DNA of 64,000 nt. It comes from Macrobrachium rosenbergii. Its lineage: Eukaryota; Arthropoda; Malacostraca; Decapoda; Palaemonidae. A program made the position numbers and the translations under genes. Under the pieces are notes generated by a model that saw only the letters and a list, made by a program, of their open reading frames with translations, was not told where the DNA came from and did not search any database. Location: contig NC_089749.1 of the NCBI RefSeq assembly GCF_040412425.1, positions 9,308,662 to 9,372,661 on the forward strand, given 5' to 3'. How positions within the stretch are numbered: the first letter of the stretch is position 1; each line of letters opens with the position of its first letter. Below are positions 1-14,356 of the stretch, piece after piece.

Positions 1-87
1 ATATCACTGCCTAGTGATGCTGCCATTCCCTTCTGATCCTTCTGATCCTGTGTGCTGTCACTCTTGGGTTTTCTACTGCTCCGATGT

Positions 88-222
88 ATTCAGCCATTCC
101 AGGTTGTATGTTCAATTCCATGACATTACACAATGCCATGTTCTTTCTTCATTGTGCCTCAGTTTATTTGGCCATTCCTCCTTATATGTCCAATTTTATG
201 ACCTCAAGCAATGCAGGCATTC
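88..222. repeat. Imperfect 78-bp tandem duplication
   Basis: Two copies, from about 88 and from about 166, share the skeleton gccattcc, tatatgt/tgtatgt, caatt, atgac, caatgc. They have diverged by substitutions and are of unknown origin. Confidence 0.55.
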
Positions 223-1213
223 ACATCTGATTCATGCAACCCATGCTGTTATACCCTAAATTTGTTCTCATACTGTCGTCAGCATCCATGGGTACTTGTC
301 ACTTGAGCCTTCAATGGTTCCTTTGTCCTTGACTTCCTTGCTCGTAGATATGCACCATCTCCACTTCCTGCCTTGCCTTCAGTTCCTCCACATACTGCAG
401 TTCCTGTTTTTCCACAGTGCCTTCAGCTGCAGTCCTTGCCTGTTGTCTTGGATGTTCATCATTCCGCTGTCACTGCCATTAAGATTTGTTTGGACTTCTT
501 GCTCCTTGAAGCACTGTAATAACCCACACTCATCTTCCTCTGGTTGTCCTTCAGCTTGCACTATGACCTTGCTTGCTGCTGACAATTGCAAGCAGAGCAT
601 ACACCTTATGTCTTCTACTTTACTTTGTAACAATTCAGTGCCTAAATTCCAAGGTGCTACTCTGTTTGCTGTGACTAGACCATTTGCTCGCTTCTGGTAC
701 TTTAGGTCTTGCCTCTTGTTCTTAAACCCAACAGAGCTAGGTCTGATTCTTCTCAAAACACACTGATGCTGATTGAGGATTCACACACAAAATTCTGACC
801 ACCTGTGTGTCTCACAAGATGACACTTCCTTTGTCAAGATCTTTGTGTCTGTGATGTGCTAAATCATAAGTCTGATGTAACCTCTTCCTAACTACCTGGT
901 GCTTGTGCTGTACTTGCTTCATTCTAAAGAATGTCTTAGGGTTTTTCCAGTATCCTCTGCTTGGGCACTGTTTAGCTGTTATCGTTTGTATGATTCAAAA
1001 GTGGGTTTTATACATTCTTCCCTTTCTTCCAACACCTTTTCAAATATCATGGTATGCTCCAACATTAGAAAATCACTTTGTTCTCCTGATGGTACAGAAA
1101 TTTTTCCTTTTTTCAATCATTCCAAGATCTCGCAAATCTCTTCAGATATATTCTCTACTGGTCGTTCTGACATTGCCTTTGCAAGATTAAAAAATTGAAA
1201 ACTTTTCTTTTCG

Positions 1214-1318
1214 AAAGTACCTCTGAAGTATTGCCTATTTTCTACAATGGTACCTCTGAAGTGTTTCCCTATATTTTCTACAGTATGGCATTTTTCTTCA
1301 AATGGTGCCTCTGAAGTT
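1214..1318. repeat. Short tandem array, unit about 35 bp
   Basis: Three successive copies of the word acctctgaagt (the third as gcctctgaagt) start near 1219, 1252 and 1306. The first two are followed by ccctattttctaca-like sequence. It is a decayed minisatellite. Confidence 0.6.
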
Positions 1319-1496
1319 ACTGAATTTTGAAAAGTGCGTTAGTTATATGTTTCCCTGGCATGAAGCCTTTCTTGTAAATCCTCTGATACTTTCACAGTGT
1401 GCCCCAGCAATCCTAGTATACAATCTTTTGTACATCATACTGATAAATTTAAAAATGTTTAATAGAAGTAATGACTCAACACCATTTTCAAGTTAC

Positions 1497-4400
1497 CTTA
1501 TCAAGACCTGACGAAAGAATGAGGAAAGCAGAAGGGGTCTGGTGGCCACGAGGGGTTCTAGATGATGGTGCATTGTTACACTGAAGCACATCCTCATACT
1601 CGCTCTTACCAGCATGGAATTCAAAATCTTCACGTCGAATGGATGATATCTGTAATTACAGAAAGGCACAAGAAAAATGAGATGACAGCTTTTTTATTTA
1701 TTTCAGAACAGGTCATTAATTTTCTCATAAGTTACAAAAGTTGGAACTTTACAAATATATAAGCTCCAAAAACCTTTTTCTTTTTATTTCCCAATAAGAA
1801 AATCCTATAATACTGTGAAAGGCTCTAAGAAAATAAATACCATACAGAAGCATTTGAGAAGGGTGTTTTAATCTAACAAACGTTTTTCTAAAGAGAGCTG
1901 TCGCTGTTTTCCTGGTTTAAGAAATTTTTACTGAATAAAACCTTCAAACTTGAAAATTAATATGTTTAATCCAAATACACAAAAAAAATTACCATACGTT
2001 TAATCCAAATACACAAAAAATGGCATATCCAAAAGAACTTATGCTTGAAAATTTGAAAAATTTTCATGAATTGGAAATTTATTGCACAGTATTATCCTCA
2101 CTCATACTTTTCAAGCAGAAATAATCTAACACTTTAGTGTACTAAAATGTAAAAATGCTAAAATGTAAAAACAAGATTTGATATCAGTATAGTCTTACCT
2201 GTAACTGACAATCTACAAACTAAATTACATGACCACACAGACCATAAAATGAACTCCGCATACCTCAAATGGATCTGCAATTTCTTCACCAGCCCGCTGC
2301 AGAGTTTGAGACACGCCAGCTAAGCGAGCTGGTCCATTGTCCATGACAGCAGAGTACCCTTCACCATATGCAAGTACACAGTGCCCAGTAAGTGTAGCAA
2401 TGGTCATCAAATGAGGATCAATCTGAGAAAATCAATGGAACATTTTGTAAAAAAGTATGGAACATGCAAAATGTTTAGGCAATGCTGTTTCAACATGCAA
2501 ATGAGAAAACAGGCACAAGAAAGGCAATAAAAGACTTGCACCCTCTACAAGTTTAGAAATTCTTACAGGAATGCTCTAATTACGTTTGATGATACAATGT
2601 TTGTGGTGATCTAACCAGCAATTACTTTAACCATAAATTACCTTTCAAAACAGTCTAAATAACAATTTTCTCCTTTAGGGTCTACCCTACAAAATGCTTA
2701 GCAAAATCCGCCTCTACACTGTCAGTAGCATTTTTGTGAATAACTTTTCCAAATGTTAGTAAAACATATTGGTGACTACTTCAATTATAGCTCCTTTACC
2801 TGGAGATGGTTCCTTCAAATATTCTAGGATTATGCTTCGACACATTCTTACAGATAGTTCTGACGTGAGCCCATTTTTACAAACATTACCGAAGATACTC
2901 TTGCTCTTGTCAGGTGTGGAACTCGTGAAGTGATCTTATGAACCTTTGTAATAACACAGACTCACCTCGTTGGCAGCCATTTCTTTCATGTGACACAAAA
3001 CATCTGCCATAGCCATTCGTCCCTCAGCATCCGTGTTTCCTACTCGGACTCTGACGCCTGCACGGGAAGTTATGATTTCGTCTGCTACGTAGCATTCTGA
3101 CCCAACGCTGTTTCTCACCATGGCCATACTACCTATCACCTGTAAAGGCAATCCAATATAATTTGGTTATTTAGCAATCAATGGAAAATGATTTTACATA
3201 CAAAGTACAGTACTGTACTATATTAGTAAGCAGTTTTTTATTATGTAGTTTGAAATTAAGTACAAAATACAGCAGAACCTCTTGCTAACATACTTATTAT
3301 GTTTGGGGTGTCCAAGAACTCCAATTAAGGTAAATTAACAGCAAAATAAATGACATAAGTTATTTGTCAACAGATGTATGTTTGCGCTGGAATCTCAATT
3401 TACATACAAGGTAAAGATGTTAATTTTGGCTTTAAAATTCACAGAAATTCACACCCAATAAGACACAGTCATAACAACTACTACTATCGTTATCTGGCGA
3501 TGAAAAGCAATAATGCGAACATGAAGTGCAGGGCATTGAACAATGGATAAGAAAGGATGTAAGTTTGCATGGAAAACACAAATGACAGAGATATTGTTGC
3601 AAATTGTTTTAAAACACTGATGTGGAAGAATGATGTTTTAATTAACCACTGGTAAAATAACTAAGAACAAAACATTCATGTGCTGTTTCTACAGGAAGGA
3701 ATCGATGTTATGGATCATATGCACTCCTATACATGCATCCTTGGGAAGCAAACTGTAGTGTCAATGAAAGTGCATCAGTGTGGGTCACTCTTGTTCCCAT
3801 CACACACAAACCAATATTTGGCAGCTACCTCCTATTATTTTTATTCACCTTTAACAAAATTGGTCCCATTTTCATAGTTGTTTCAGGTAAAGAGTTTATT
3901 ACCAAACTATTTTCGTTGAGAGCAGTGTAGTGCACTATCTGCCACAGAATACATAATGCTGAATTCTCTAGCAAACAATGCCGCTGTATTGTCTTTCATA
4001 GAACACTTCAAATTTTAACAGGGTCTCCAGTTACTGAGGAAAAAATAAATTGCAAACCTTTAAATTCTTTGGTTGCAACTTGTTGACAATTTCCATGAAT
4101 CCTGCAACAGCAGCTGATCCACACTTATCCCTGTGCATCCCAGCCATGATTCCTCCAGCTTTAATGTCGGCGCCACCGGTATCATAAGTGACGCCCTTTC
4201 CAACGAGCATTAGTGTCTTCTCAATCGGACCTTCACCTTCATAGGTAAGGTAAATCACACGACCCTTATGACGATCAACACCTGCAGAGATTAAAGCGCC
4301 TGGTTTAAGTTTAATGGTGAAGAAGGCAAATTTTAATCAGTTTCTATGAACTATAAATAAAAGTATCATATTTGTTTCCTCTGCCTTTCTAGTTGTTACA

Positions 4401-7400
4401 CATAAGCAAAGTAAAGAGAGATGTAAGTCTGATAAAAATAAAAAAAATATATTGGTGTTTCGTTACTAAAGATAAGATTTGCTTATTCTCTCACATGACC
4501 TCAGATTATTTCTGGTATTCTACAGTATTCCACATAATGATTAATACTGTGCAGTATTACTTAGGGCAAATTACACTTCTATAATTTCCTAATAAAATGT
4601 TAGTTTCAACTAATACTGTATTAAATTTATTAATACCTTAAATTTGGCCAAATTTAAGGCAAATAATGGCAGGTTTTTAATAAAGTTCATAAATTTTTGT
4701 GTACTTGTCAAAGAACAAAAGATGTCGGGGGTACTTGCACTGAATCTTCAAAATTAAAATTTTACAATTAAAAACAAAACACTCCTTTCCCTCCATACCT
4801 TTGGCACAACGGTTCACGGCCGAAAATAGTGGATAATCTTTACACAACTTTCCATCATCGGAAACAACATCCACTTTGACTTTAGACCCTTGGAAAGTAG
4901 CCCTTATGTACTCTTCAACCTTGGGAGGTGCCATGCGTTCAGGGTCTGAGCCGCCAACATCACGAGCAACCGCTCTGAGTTAGGGAAATAAAAACGTTTT
5001 TACAATGCAGGAAAAAACTTGTCTACAAACCCATTCAAGTAATCATAAATAGCCTTACTCCATGTTAAATGAACGCAATCACATTAACTTCATGAATCTT
5101 GAAGGAAAGTCCTGCATTCCTCTGTCCTAGCCTCCATAGATGGGAGGAGGGCAATAAATACTATTATTTTATTAATGGGTCTGTAGAAAAATGTTCAATT
5201 GTAAAAACATCATGTTCTTACAAACATAGACTGAATCACTTTTTGTGGGAGGAAGAAGCAGATAAGACTGAAAAAAAGGGTACAGTACATTCAGATATAA
5301 GAACTCGAATTACCTTAACAAGATGAACAACAGACCCAGTATAAACCTCCATGGGAGCTTCCATAAGAAATGGACTTGCAATACAATAAATAGTCCAAGA
5401 TAATAAATTCAATATGAACTGGAGACAAAGGCAGGTACTGCAAGGTACACGCACCCCACGAGTGCTAGTGCTCTAACTATGAGGGATGAAGTCATGAAGA
5501 GAATGAGGAAGAATGGCCTGTATCCACTTAGGATGTCCCAACAATAAACATAAAAAGAGTTATGGGTCACATCCTATAAAAATCCTTGTCGAAAGTATCT
5601 GGCAATGCGGAGTGACTGCTCTAAGCATGGCAGAGAACTTCAGGTTATACGTACATAACTGTAAGAAGGGACAGCCAGGTATACAGGAGCAGTCAAGTAC
5701 ATAGGATGTAAACAGTATTCAATGCCAGTGAAGTATCTTAAGGCACACGTATGCAAGAACGACTGAAACAAAAGACATTGGCACACAGGAGCAGTGTCCT
5801 CAAAAGCTGCCATCACAATTGGAGAGAGAGCATCATCTTTTGAGTAAATCAGCTCCATCGAAGAGGAAGGAACGGGTGGAACAAGAGTCACAGAAGGGAG
5901 CAGAGTTGGAGCAATGAATGCAGAAATGGGAGGAGTGGCATAAAAGACAAAGTGTTACTGACCCAACATTGTTAACGAGGCCAGTTATGACATTCCTTAT
6001 ACAGGTGTAAAGCTTAGGACTTAAAGTCCATATTTAAATTAACATTTTTTTTAAATGTATAAAATCTGTGTTAACATACTGGCCACATGAATTGGTACTG
6101 TATTTGAAAAATGCAATGCAGTAAATGGAAAGTATTAATTCCTCATCCAAGAAATTTATTTTAAAATTTAATTTCAAAAACTCAAATAGTTGACTTTCAT
6201 CCAGGAAATTTATTTTAAAACTTAATAAAAAAAATATCATTGTTGAAAGAAAGCAGAGAATAATGGCAGTGGCATTTAATCAAAATAATATACTGTACCT
6301 AGGAACCAAATATTCACAAGTAAATACATAGCAGAAACTTGACAACAATCTCTTGACTAGCTTATGCCTACCTGCCACTCTCCAGAGCAAGAGCGAGCTC
6401 TATGACTTTCTCGTTCCCCAAGAAGCCAAGTGTGCTTAGTTTTGTTGCTTTTGTAGGAACATCTTCTCTAATCTGAAAATATACAACTAAAATAAGCAAT
6501 GAATTAAAATATGAAAAAGGAAATTAAGCTAAATACATAAAGCCCATTCAGTACGACATCAACGTATCTTCATATGATGGGTGAATAACCAGTAATCAGA
6601 AGTGATGAATAGAGTAGAAATTCTTAATCATTACTTCAAGAGGGACATATAACGCATGAAGTGCCCCCAGGAGCGTCACAAGGTCAGCGTGTTGATAACT
6701 CTGATCAGGAACGTGTACAAGCAGTGGCCGTTTGATTCCTGCCTTGATTGCTCTGCAAAGATACCAAAAAATCAATTTTATCAATACAGTACTGCATATA
6801 TTTGAAAAAAATAAGATCAGAGATAAATAAAGCAGTGTGGTACTTACAAAATAAGAGCTCGGACAGATTTACTAGCTTAGAAATCTTTTAAACTGCTTCT
6901 TAAAGCAGTGGGACTGATTTTTGTAAGAACCATATTCACCATTAAGCTCATTCAAAACAATTAACCTCAACAAACTATATGAAATAACCTGACAGATACG
7001 GTAATTACTACCATCCACTTGGCATAAGAAGCACTTGTAATTCCACTAAAAAACTACTGTACGTAATTCTTTCTCATAATCATCTTATCTCCGAATCACA
7101 GTTATCTCTAGTTATCTAATGTGATGATAAGAAAGTCATCAAGTCTGAAAAACAAGACTTGTTTTTATGAAAATAATAAATAGGGTGCAAAAATATTTAA
7201 GTTAAAAGTTAATAAAACTGAAATACTAACGCTAATTACGACATAATCACTGACATTCAAAAACCAAGGTCAGAGTAGTAATTACTCACCAGCACTTTGA
7301 AAATATATAGATAAATAATCAAGAATAAAAAGATGACTAAAGTTTATCTTAAATACGGCAATTTCTTGCAGGCCTGAAAACTACTAATTTGAAAAAAATA

Positions 7401-8465
7401 TTAATCACACACACACAAAGATACTAGATACCACTCACTGATTAATCACCAAGAGATTACCTAACAAAAGACTGTTATAAATGTACTTTCAGTACAGCAG
7501 AACAACCACCATATGTAGCAACAACATATTATATGCAAGCCTTACGCCTAACACCAAAGTCTGGAAAAGATTAAAAGCTCAATAAATGACTGAAAACCAC
7601 AACAAACCTTTGCTGCCTGTCACTAACGCAAAAACTAAGTTATTTCTATTTTTTAACTGCTGGCCATGCAACAGTAATTAGCTCTGGCACATTAAAGATG
7701 ACAGTAACCTTGCTGTTTTATTATGAACTTAACATCCAGGCAATTTTTATTATCACATAATCTTCTGAGTTCAAGTAACGAAAACAAAATTCACTTTCTA
7801 GTACCAATTTTATCCCATAGCAAAGAAGAAGCGATGAGTGAAATACGAGGAACCACAGGCTTATCAAACGATAAACAATGCAAGATGAGTTATTAATGGG
7901 ACTAGGATGTACTGTGATGTGCAAAGTTAGGGAGAGACTGGGGAGTACTTACTTTGGCAAGAAAACTTGAGGTAAAGTCTTTTGATATAACTGTCTGGCT
8001 AAACTGACCTTTACAGTCACTAGGCATAAGAGCAATATGGAGTTTGTGTGTTGCATGGACAAAAAAATAAGAGAACATAAAATGATCCATTAAAGAAACA
8101 TCACAACACAATAAAGTGTATTGGAAGAACACAAAAAAAAAAACTGGAAACAAGAAGAATACCAAAACTACTTCGACAAAGATCAACAAGCAAAACTTAC
8201 TATCCCACTAAGGAAAAAATTGTCTTACAAGTTTAAGACCATTTCAACAAGATGAAAGATAACCTTTTAATGCCTGCAGCAGCTGCATCTGCAAATCGGC
8301 GTACGTCGTCATAATCTCTATTCAGCTGTCCAGTTGGGGCATAAACCAGACGGCCTCCATGACTGCTAATTTTCACACATGCACCATCTTTAGCAACTGA
8401 TATATCTGTAAGAGGCAAACAATACAGTCAATCTCTACAGTGTCCTCAAAACATTACCCTACACT

Positions 8466-8521
<56 letters not shown>

Positions 8522-10520
8522 ACACAATGGCACAACATTTAACATTTGTAAATTCATGGAATTCAAAATATTGTTCCGCAATTTATGTACAGCATAATAT
8601 AATAAGTTGCAGTATTTATAATATACTATTTTTCATGATGTCTTTTCTTCCACTAACAAGGACTTTCCTGTCATTACATTTTCATAGAAAAAACAATTGA
8701 ATTTTGCCTGCCATTTACAAAATGTCTATCTAGGTTATGTCTCACAAGCACTTACAAAAGCAAACACACTCTTGCCTGGCAAGCAATGCACAATTGCAAA
8801 CCTATATGGTCTACACTGTACTTAGGATTTTACAGCAAAACTATGAATACAAGAGACTTAAAAGATTGCATGGTTGACATTAAATTTGAAAAAGGGAATT
8901 TTGACTTACATATTGTATATACTTAGTATATAAAAACTTTGAGGAGTATTCAATGAGTTTTAATTTTCATTCAAAAATATAGTATAACCTATGCCAAATA
9001 AATATTTCACCTCACCTTATTATAAGCTACAGGCTGTAACTTCTAATAAAAGGTTCTTTCCATACTTAATCAAAACCTTAAAATGGACAGCTATTCAAGA
9101 ATGAAAGCATCCAGGAACTTACCAATTTCTTCCTGTGCTTTCAAAGGAGCATGCAGGTTCTGAAACTGTCCTGCCACCTTATCAAGGGATTCCGCCACCA
9201 AGATGATGCCATCGTAACCAGAGGCAGCTGTGAGTGACACTTCGGCCTTGACACTGCAGCCAATTCTGGAAAAATATATTTTTTTAAGAAAATGAAAATA
9301 AACAAGAAGTTTCGAGATGATCAATCTGAAGGTCAAAATGGAATGGTTTCTTACGATAAAAATTCACAGTGATGAAGATTTACATTCATTACCATAAGTA
9401 AAATCCATGGAAGGACGAGAGATTGGGAAATTGTACAAAATATGAAGACAAGATCAGTGAGAAAGGAGAGTATGAAAGAGAAAGAAAACTTGACATGAGA
9501 TAACGAGCCTGAACATCTCATTCAAGCAATAATGACCTTTGTATGCACACTATAACACCACCCTACCCGCACATCCAGGCAAGATATAGCTATGGAATCT
9601 GGAATCCTCTGCTGATTGTCTGACACATCCTACAATCCTACTAAATAGTTATGGTGGGTTTTAGAATGAAACAGCCAGGCAAAATTTGCTTGCCATCCCC
9701 ATTTTGCAAATAAAGGCATCAATCCAACAGCTGCAAACAGTTTGAAAATTCCCTGTAATTCCTGTTTAAGGGTTCGAAGCAATATTCAAGCTGCAAGCTA
9801 TATTAACACTGTATGCAAAAAGACGAAAATACAGTTGCCTGCCTTCTGCAAACTGTTTTCGTTTGGTGGGAAATTCCTAGCAAATCACTAAAATGGCCTT
9901 CAGAAAATTAGGAAAAGGTAAGTGAGGTTAAATACCCAAAAAGGGGGCAAGGAATATGGAGAAACGTCAGCGTTGCATAACCAGTGAGGTGTAATTCTTT
10001 TCAAGATTTGAGTGATCTTAACGCTTTCCCTGTCATCAAGATTCATCATGGGACATCTCCTCTGAATAGTCTACTTGGTAGCAGAGACGTACACTCCACT
10101 TGGATTAATATAATATATAACATAACTCACTTGCAGATTGGGCATCTTATGATCCAATGGCAGACTGCAGTGTTTTATTTTATTTTTTAATTATATTTAA
10201 TTCAATAGATACTAACTTGGGCAAAGTTTAAATGCAAGTTGTTAACTCTCTCTCTCTCTCTCTCTCTCATGCATTACTAAGCCTGAAATCTGGGAAGTCT
10301 GCTATCATCTAATCATGAATATTAAAAATGCTTGCAACATCATAAAAAAGTATTCTCACCCACGATCCTACAAATTACATTCAGCAAAGTAAACCACCTT
10401 TTTATTATGATTCGTCACCTTTCTTTCAAACACTTTCAACCAATCACACGCAAGCGCGTATTAATGACACACATTTCGACCTAACGAACAAGCATAAGCA
10501 AAATACCTTTTGGCTGCCAT
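1497..10520 (-). CDS. M17 leucyl-aminopeptidase-like protein (W07G4.4 type), 3'-partial
   Basis: Predicted cytosolic metallo-exopeptidase that removes N-terminal residues from peptides. Ten minus-strand exons join in phase with GT-AG borders: 10520-10507, 9265-9123, 8405-8264, 6752-6635, 6472-6372, 4974-4799, 4281-4058, 3139-2966, 2422-2264 and 1649-1497. They give 468 codons. Residues 1-~200 form the poorly conserved N-terminal domain. The catalytic domain has VGKGVTYDTGGADIK at 258-272, MHRDKCGSAAV at 280-290 and NTDAEGR at 341-347. By alignment with bovine lens LAP, K260, D265, D283, D343 and E345 are the two-metal ligands, and K272 and R347 are catalytic. Spacing matches LAP to within one residue. 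A stretch near residues 438-455 (EDVLQCNNAPSSRTPRG) is of the type I recall from W07G4.4-like proteins rather than NPEPL1. Family length is about 520, so the final ~50 residues should lie left of base 1. The start is the ATG inside CCATGG, followed after 14 nt by a donor. The gene looks intact and functional. Confidence 0.93.
1963..2021. repeat. Two-copy direct repeat in intron
   Basis: The word gtttaatccaaatacacaaa occurs twice in a row, with about 34 bp between starts. It lies in an aminopeptidase intron and is a simple local duplication. Confidence 0.7.
6753..8263. other. Aminopeptidase intron 3, no other gene seen
   Basis: This 1.5-kb A+T-rich intron has a standard donor (aggttatc read on the minus strand) and a tttgcag acceptor. 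No coding potential or structured repeat stands out. The introns at 2423-2965, 3140-4057, 4282-4798, 4975-6371 and 8406-9122 are equally plain, apart from the CT tract at 8469-8520 and short direct repeats at about 6140-6225. Confidence 0.6.
8469..8520. repeat. (CT)n microsatellite in aminopeptidase intron
   Basis: Uninterrupted CT dinucleotide run of about 26 units, located between exons 2 and 3. Confidence 0.97.
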
Positions 10521-11161
10521 GGCGAAAAAAACAAAAGATCGTCTCAGTCAGCAGAAGCAGAAGAGAGAGAGAGAGGTTTCGACCCCGGGAGGAGACGCAC
10601 AAACGATCACCAACACAGCGATGATCCCAAAAGGGGGCTGGACCAAGGTGGTGACTGTAGATAACCACCATTTTTTAAAAAAGGTACGTGGCAACTGATG
10701 CGCTGCTGGAGTGTTGCCAATAGTGTTTGCATCGAATTAAAGGTCGAGTACACTGACAACTTGACAGGATAAGTTGTCAACATACACAGGAACACGACGA
10801 TGAAGTTTGTATATTTATGAATGGCTGTTGTTCTTATAGATGCATTTACGTACTTATTAAGGTTTTATTGGATATTCGTTAAAGGCTTTTGGCAAGTGGA
10901 GGAAAATAACAAGGAAAAATCAATATTAAGCTGTTGTAATATTTCCGTCTTTCCTGGTAGATGACATCACCTTGTCATATTACGCTTTATTCAATATTAT
11001 TAACACTTTTTGTAATATTCGTACGCAAGGAAGAAGTTAAATTACTCTAAGTTCTAGCAAATATAAAAATTAGTCGTATTGCCTTATAAACGGTAGAGGA
11101 ACAAACTCTCGTAACACAAAAGTTACCGAAAGCTCTGGTGGAAACGTGAGTAGACCGATGT

Positions 11162-11164
<3 letters not shown>

Positions 11165-11225
<61 letters not shown>
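11165..11225. repeat. (CT)n microsatellite
   Basis: Perfect TC/CT run of about 30 units. Confidence 0.97.
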
Positions 11226-11227
<2 letters not shown>

Positions 11228-11661
11228 GGTTACGTAACTAGCATTCGGCAGGGTATATGTCTTCTGCCAAAAATATGCAAACATTACTCTTTTCAAACAT
11301 CTTTCTCAAGATGAACATTACGCGGGCAAAAATAATTAAATAAAATCATCTTTACATAACCATCGAAAAGAACAAGTTTACCAGGTCAATGAACTTTTTA
11401 ATAACGGGTTATCAATTACGTCGGCGAAAATCCAATAATGCTTTCTTGATGCGATAACAATTTCTATGAAATCCGCTGATAACTTACGTAATCCGTTATA
11501 AAGCGTAGTGAGAAATTCATCACAAATCTGTTATTCCATAAATTCCAGTTTATACTAGTGTTCTGATGAACTAGTTTTCCAGAAATGTCTTAAAATGGTC
11601 TGGTAACTAACATAACATCTCTCTCTCTCTCTCTCTCTCAAAATTTGTATGCACGCATACA

Positions 11662-11868
<207 letters not shown>

Positions 11869-12584
11869 CATAAATGGCAAACATAGCTTAAGCAACAACA
11901 ATAATGCCACACATACAAAAATGAATAAGTTAACAATCACTCACACACCTACCTTATATCTTTATTTAAGAAACCCCTAAAATTACTTCCAAACCTTCAC
12001 TTTATTCGAGATTTTGGGAGACCACGTGACACCAGAGATAGCTGTAACAAAATAAATTTATAAAAAATAATGGCTATGAGCTCCAGTAAATACAGTTTTT
12101 TAAACACGAATGGATGTTTGTGCATGTAGGCATGTCCTAAAAGTGTATATGTCCAACGTGCCAGTTCATAGCAGAAGCGAATTAGTGGCTTAATATCAAC
12201 ACATCAAACAATGAAGCGAAAATATACAGCACATCTATTCATGCGTCTGACGTTCTGGAGTTTTCTGTTGAATACGCTGAGAATCAAAGCTTAGTATCAA
12301 GCATGATGTCAATTTCGTAAGTTCAAAGCTGACACGAAACCAAGGATGCTATTGTTTTCAAGCAGAAAGCAACGTGACGGGCATCTGGTTAAGCCTAAAT
12401 ACAAGAAAAACTATAATAGAAAAAAAGGGAAGTTGTAACTGTAACCCACAGTTACATGAAGTCAATGAACGGTTCAACCGTTCAAGGACTAATTTTCTCA
12501 GACAAGTCAGAAAATTTTCGTTGACTGAATCTTAACTTTGTACAAGTCTAAGCTATAATGTTCTTAAGAGGAATATAGAGATGC

Positions 12585-12588
<4 letters not shown>

Positions 12589-12655
<67 letters not shown>
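12589..12655. repeat. (AT)n microsatellite
   Basis: Perfect TA run of about 33 units. Confidence 0.97.
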
Positions 12656-12658
<3 letters not shown>

Positions 12659-12943
12659 TAACCTCTCATTTCTTAAATTCAACGTAGATCTGGTTAGTTT
12701 CGTCTATGAAACCATTCAGTTATAAGATCAGTATCAGCTTATCCCAAGAACCTATGTACAGCTTTCATGGTAATATTTGTAGAAACGACTTTCTAAAACA
12801 ACCATTTAAAAAAATTCACTTAACTTTATACAACACTAAGAGGCAATTGAAAACCGGTGTACTAATATTTTCCCCACCAGCTCCTACTACTCTACAAGTT
12901 TCCTCAAGGTTTCTATTCTTTTTTTTTTTTCTTTTTAAGAACT

Positions 12944-12944
<1 letters not shown>

Positions 12945-13009
<65 letters not shown>
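12945..13009. repeat. (CT)n microsatellite
   Basis: CT run with one phase interruption (cctc) near 12977. It is preceded by a T-rich stretch. Confidence 0.96.
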
Positions 13010-13012
<3 letters not shown>

Positions 13013-14283
13013 TAAGAGTAAGACAATGTAATCGCAAAACAAGGTCAAACCTGATTTTTAATTCTACCTGGCCAAGCGCTTCTACTTAGGTTTACACACA
13101 CACACACAAAGTGGCCATAAATGTAATTAAAACAAGTGAACTGCATAAAAAAATGAGAAAATCAAATGCAGGAATGGGAGGATGAGCACTTGGTCAAGTT
13201 TAATGACACCAAAGTGGAAGGAATATGCATATTTCAAGGGAGAGGTCACTGAGTCAGCCTAGTGTATGGGTATCTGTCAGTTCAATCTCTCTCTCTCTCT
13301 CTCTCTCCATTCCTAGCTACTGCCCACAACAGTCGACTAACAACTAGGTACACAATTCACGGGCATAAGTCAACAAAGGCATGTAGGTCTAAAGAAATGC
13401 TACCATTCATCCCTACTCGTCTGGTTCGAGAACAAAACACTGAATTGAATAAAAGATACGAAGCGGGTCTGAAACCAGAATGAGTCACGTACATTGTAAA
13501 TCTAAAAGTCCACACTATATAAATAACGACCAGTAAGTGTAAAGGACCACTAAACTTGAGTATTAAGTGCAGAGTTGTGGAATAAGAGAGGCTATTTATT
13601 TGCATATGACACAGCGTTGTCTGACAAGTACGGAGAGATATGGGTACACTCTTTTAAAAATATATCTTGCCTCGTGACCTTAATAATGAATTTTGTTGCG
13701 TGGCAATCTGTCAACTACATCAGGTTGGTGCCAAGGTTCGATGAATGCAAGAGATTAATAACCTCGTCCTAAATTAGAATTATAAATATCTAAATATATA
13801 TCTATATATACATATATATAATATATATATATACTGTATATGCAGGGTGTGACACGAGTTTACGCAAATATTTTGGGAAATGAAAGACAAATTCATTCAC
13901 AGCAGAAAATGTTCTACATACGGATCATTTTCAGGGCAGAAAATGTTCTGCAAACATATGCATCTAAAGGCTTCGTTTACCGGTGAGAGGAATTTTAAAT
14001 TAACCGATATCATTATCGCTGCTTTCATGCGCTTGAGGTTGGTAACTGGAGGTGGAAGCAGCCTGGGATAATGGGGGGTGGGGGGGCTTGAGAAGGAGGA
14101 TGGAGCGATTAGGCCGATGTGAATAAGGTACCTCCCAATCAAATGTATTATTATTTAGATCTTGAAGAAAGCAAGTGAATGCATCTAATCCATTTTCATC
14201 CCTATCAGTGGTATTCATTCATTGGACAGCGTTAAACAAAAAGCAAGCCTAATTGAATCTCCCCTCCATCAAAGGACATAATA

Positions 14284-14286
<3 letters not shown>

Positions 14287-14354
<68 letters not shown>
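14287..14354. repeat. (GA)n microsatellite
   Basis: Perfect GA run of about 34 units. Confidence 0.97.

Positions 14355-14356
<2 letters not shown>

Larger units (their letters stand above)
1..1496. other. Left flank: presumed last intron of the aminopeptidase, with decayed repeats
   Basis: The exon ending at 1497 has a clean donor, so this stretch should be intron. The expected final ~50 codons of the aminopeptidase were not found here on the minus strand. It holds an imperfect 78-bp duplication (88-222) and a short tandem array (1214-1318). The minus strand has coding-like pieces broken by stops and frame changes at about 1200-900 and 760-379. They read like an old retroelement or pseudogene relic but match no family I recognise. 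Confidence 0.4.

Noticed and set aside
296..766. 156-codon plus-strand frame and overlapping 125-codon minus-strand frame
   Set aside because: No family, no splice context and no convincing start. Region treated as decayed repeat within an intron.
12706..13089. Ser/Leu-rich and Arg/Glu-rich frames over the CT tract
   Set aside because: Simple translation of (CT)n/(GA)n. The same applies to frames at 14249-14539, 15961-16374, 17136-17393, 21665-22119 and 27270-27672.
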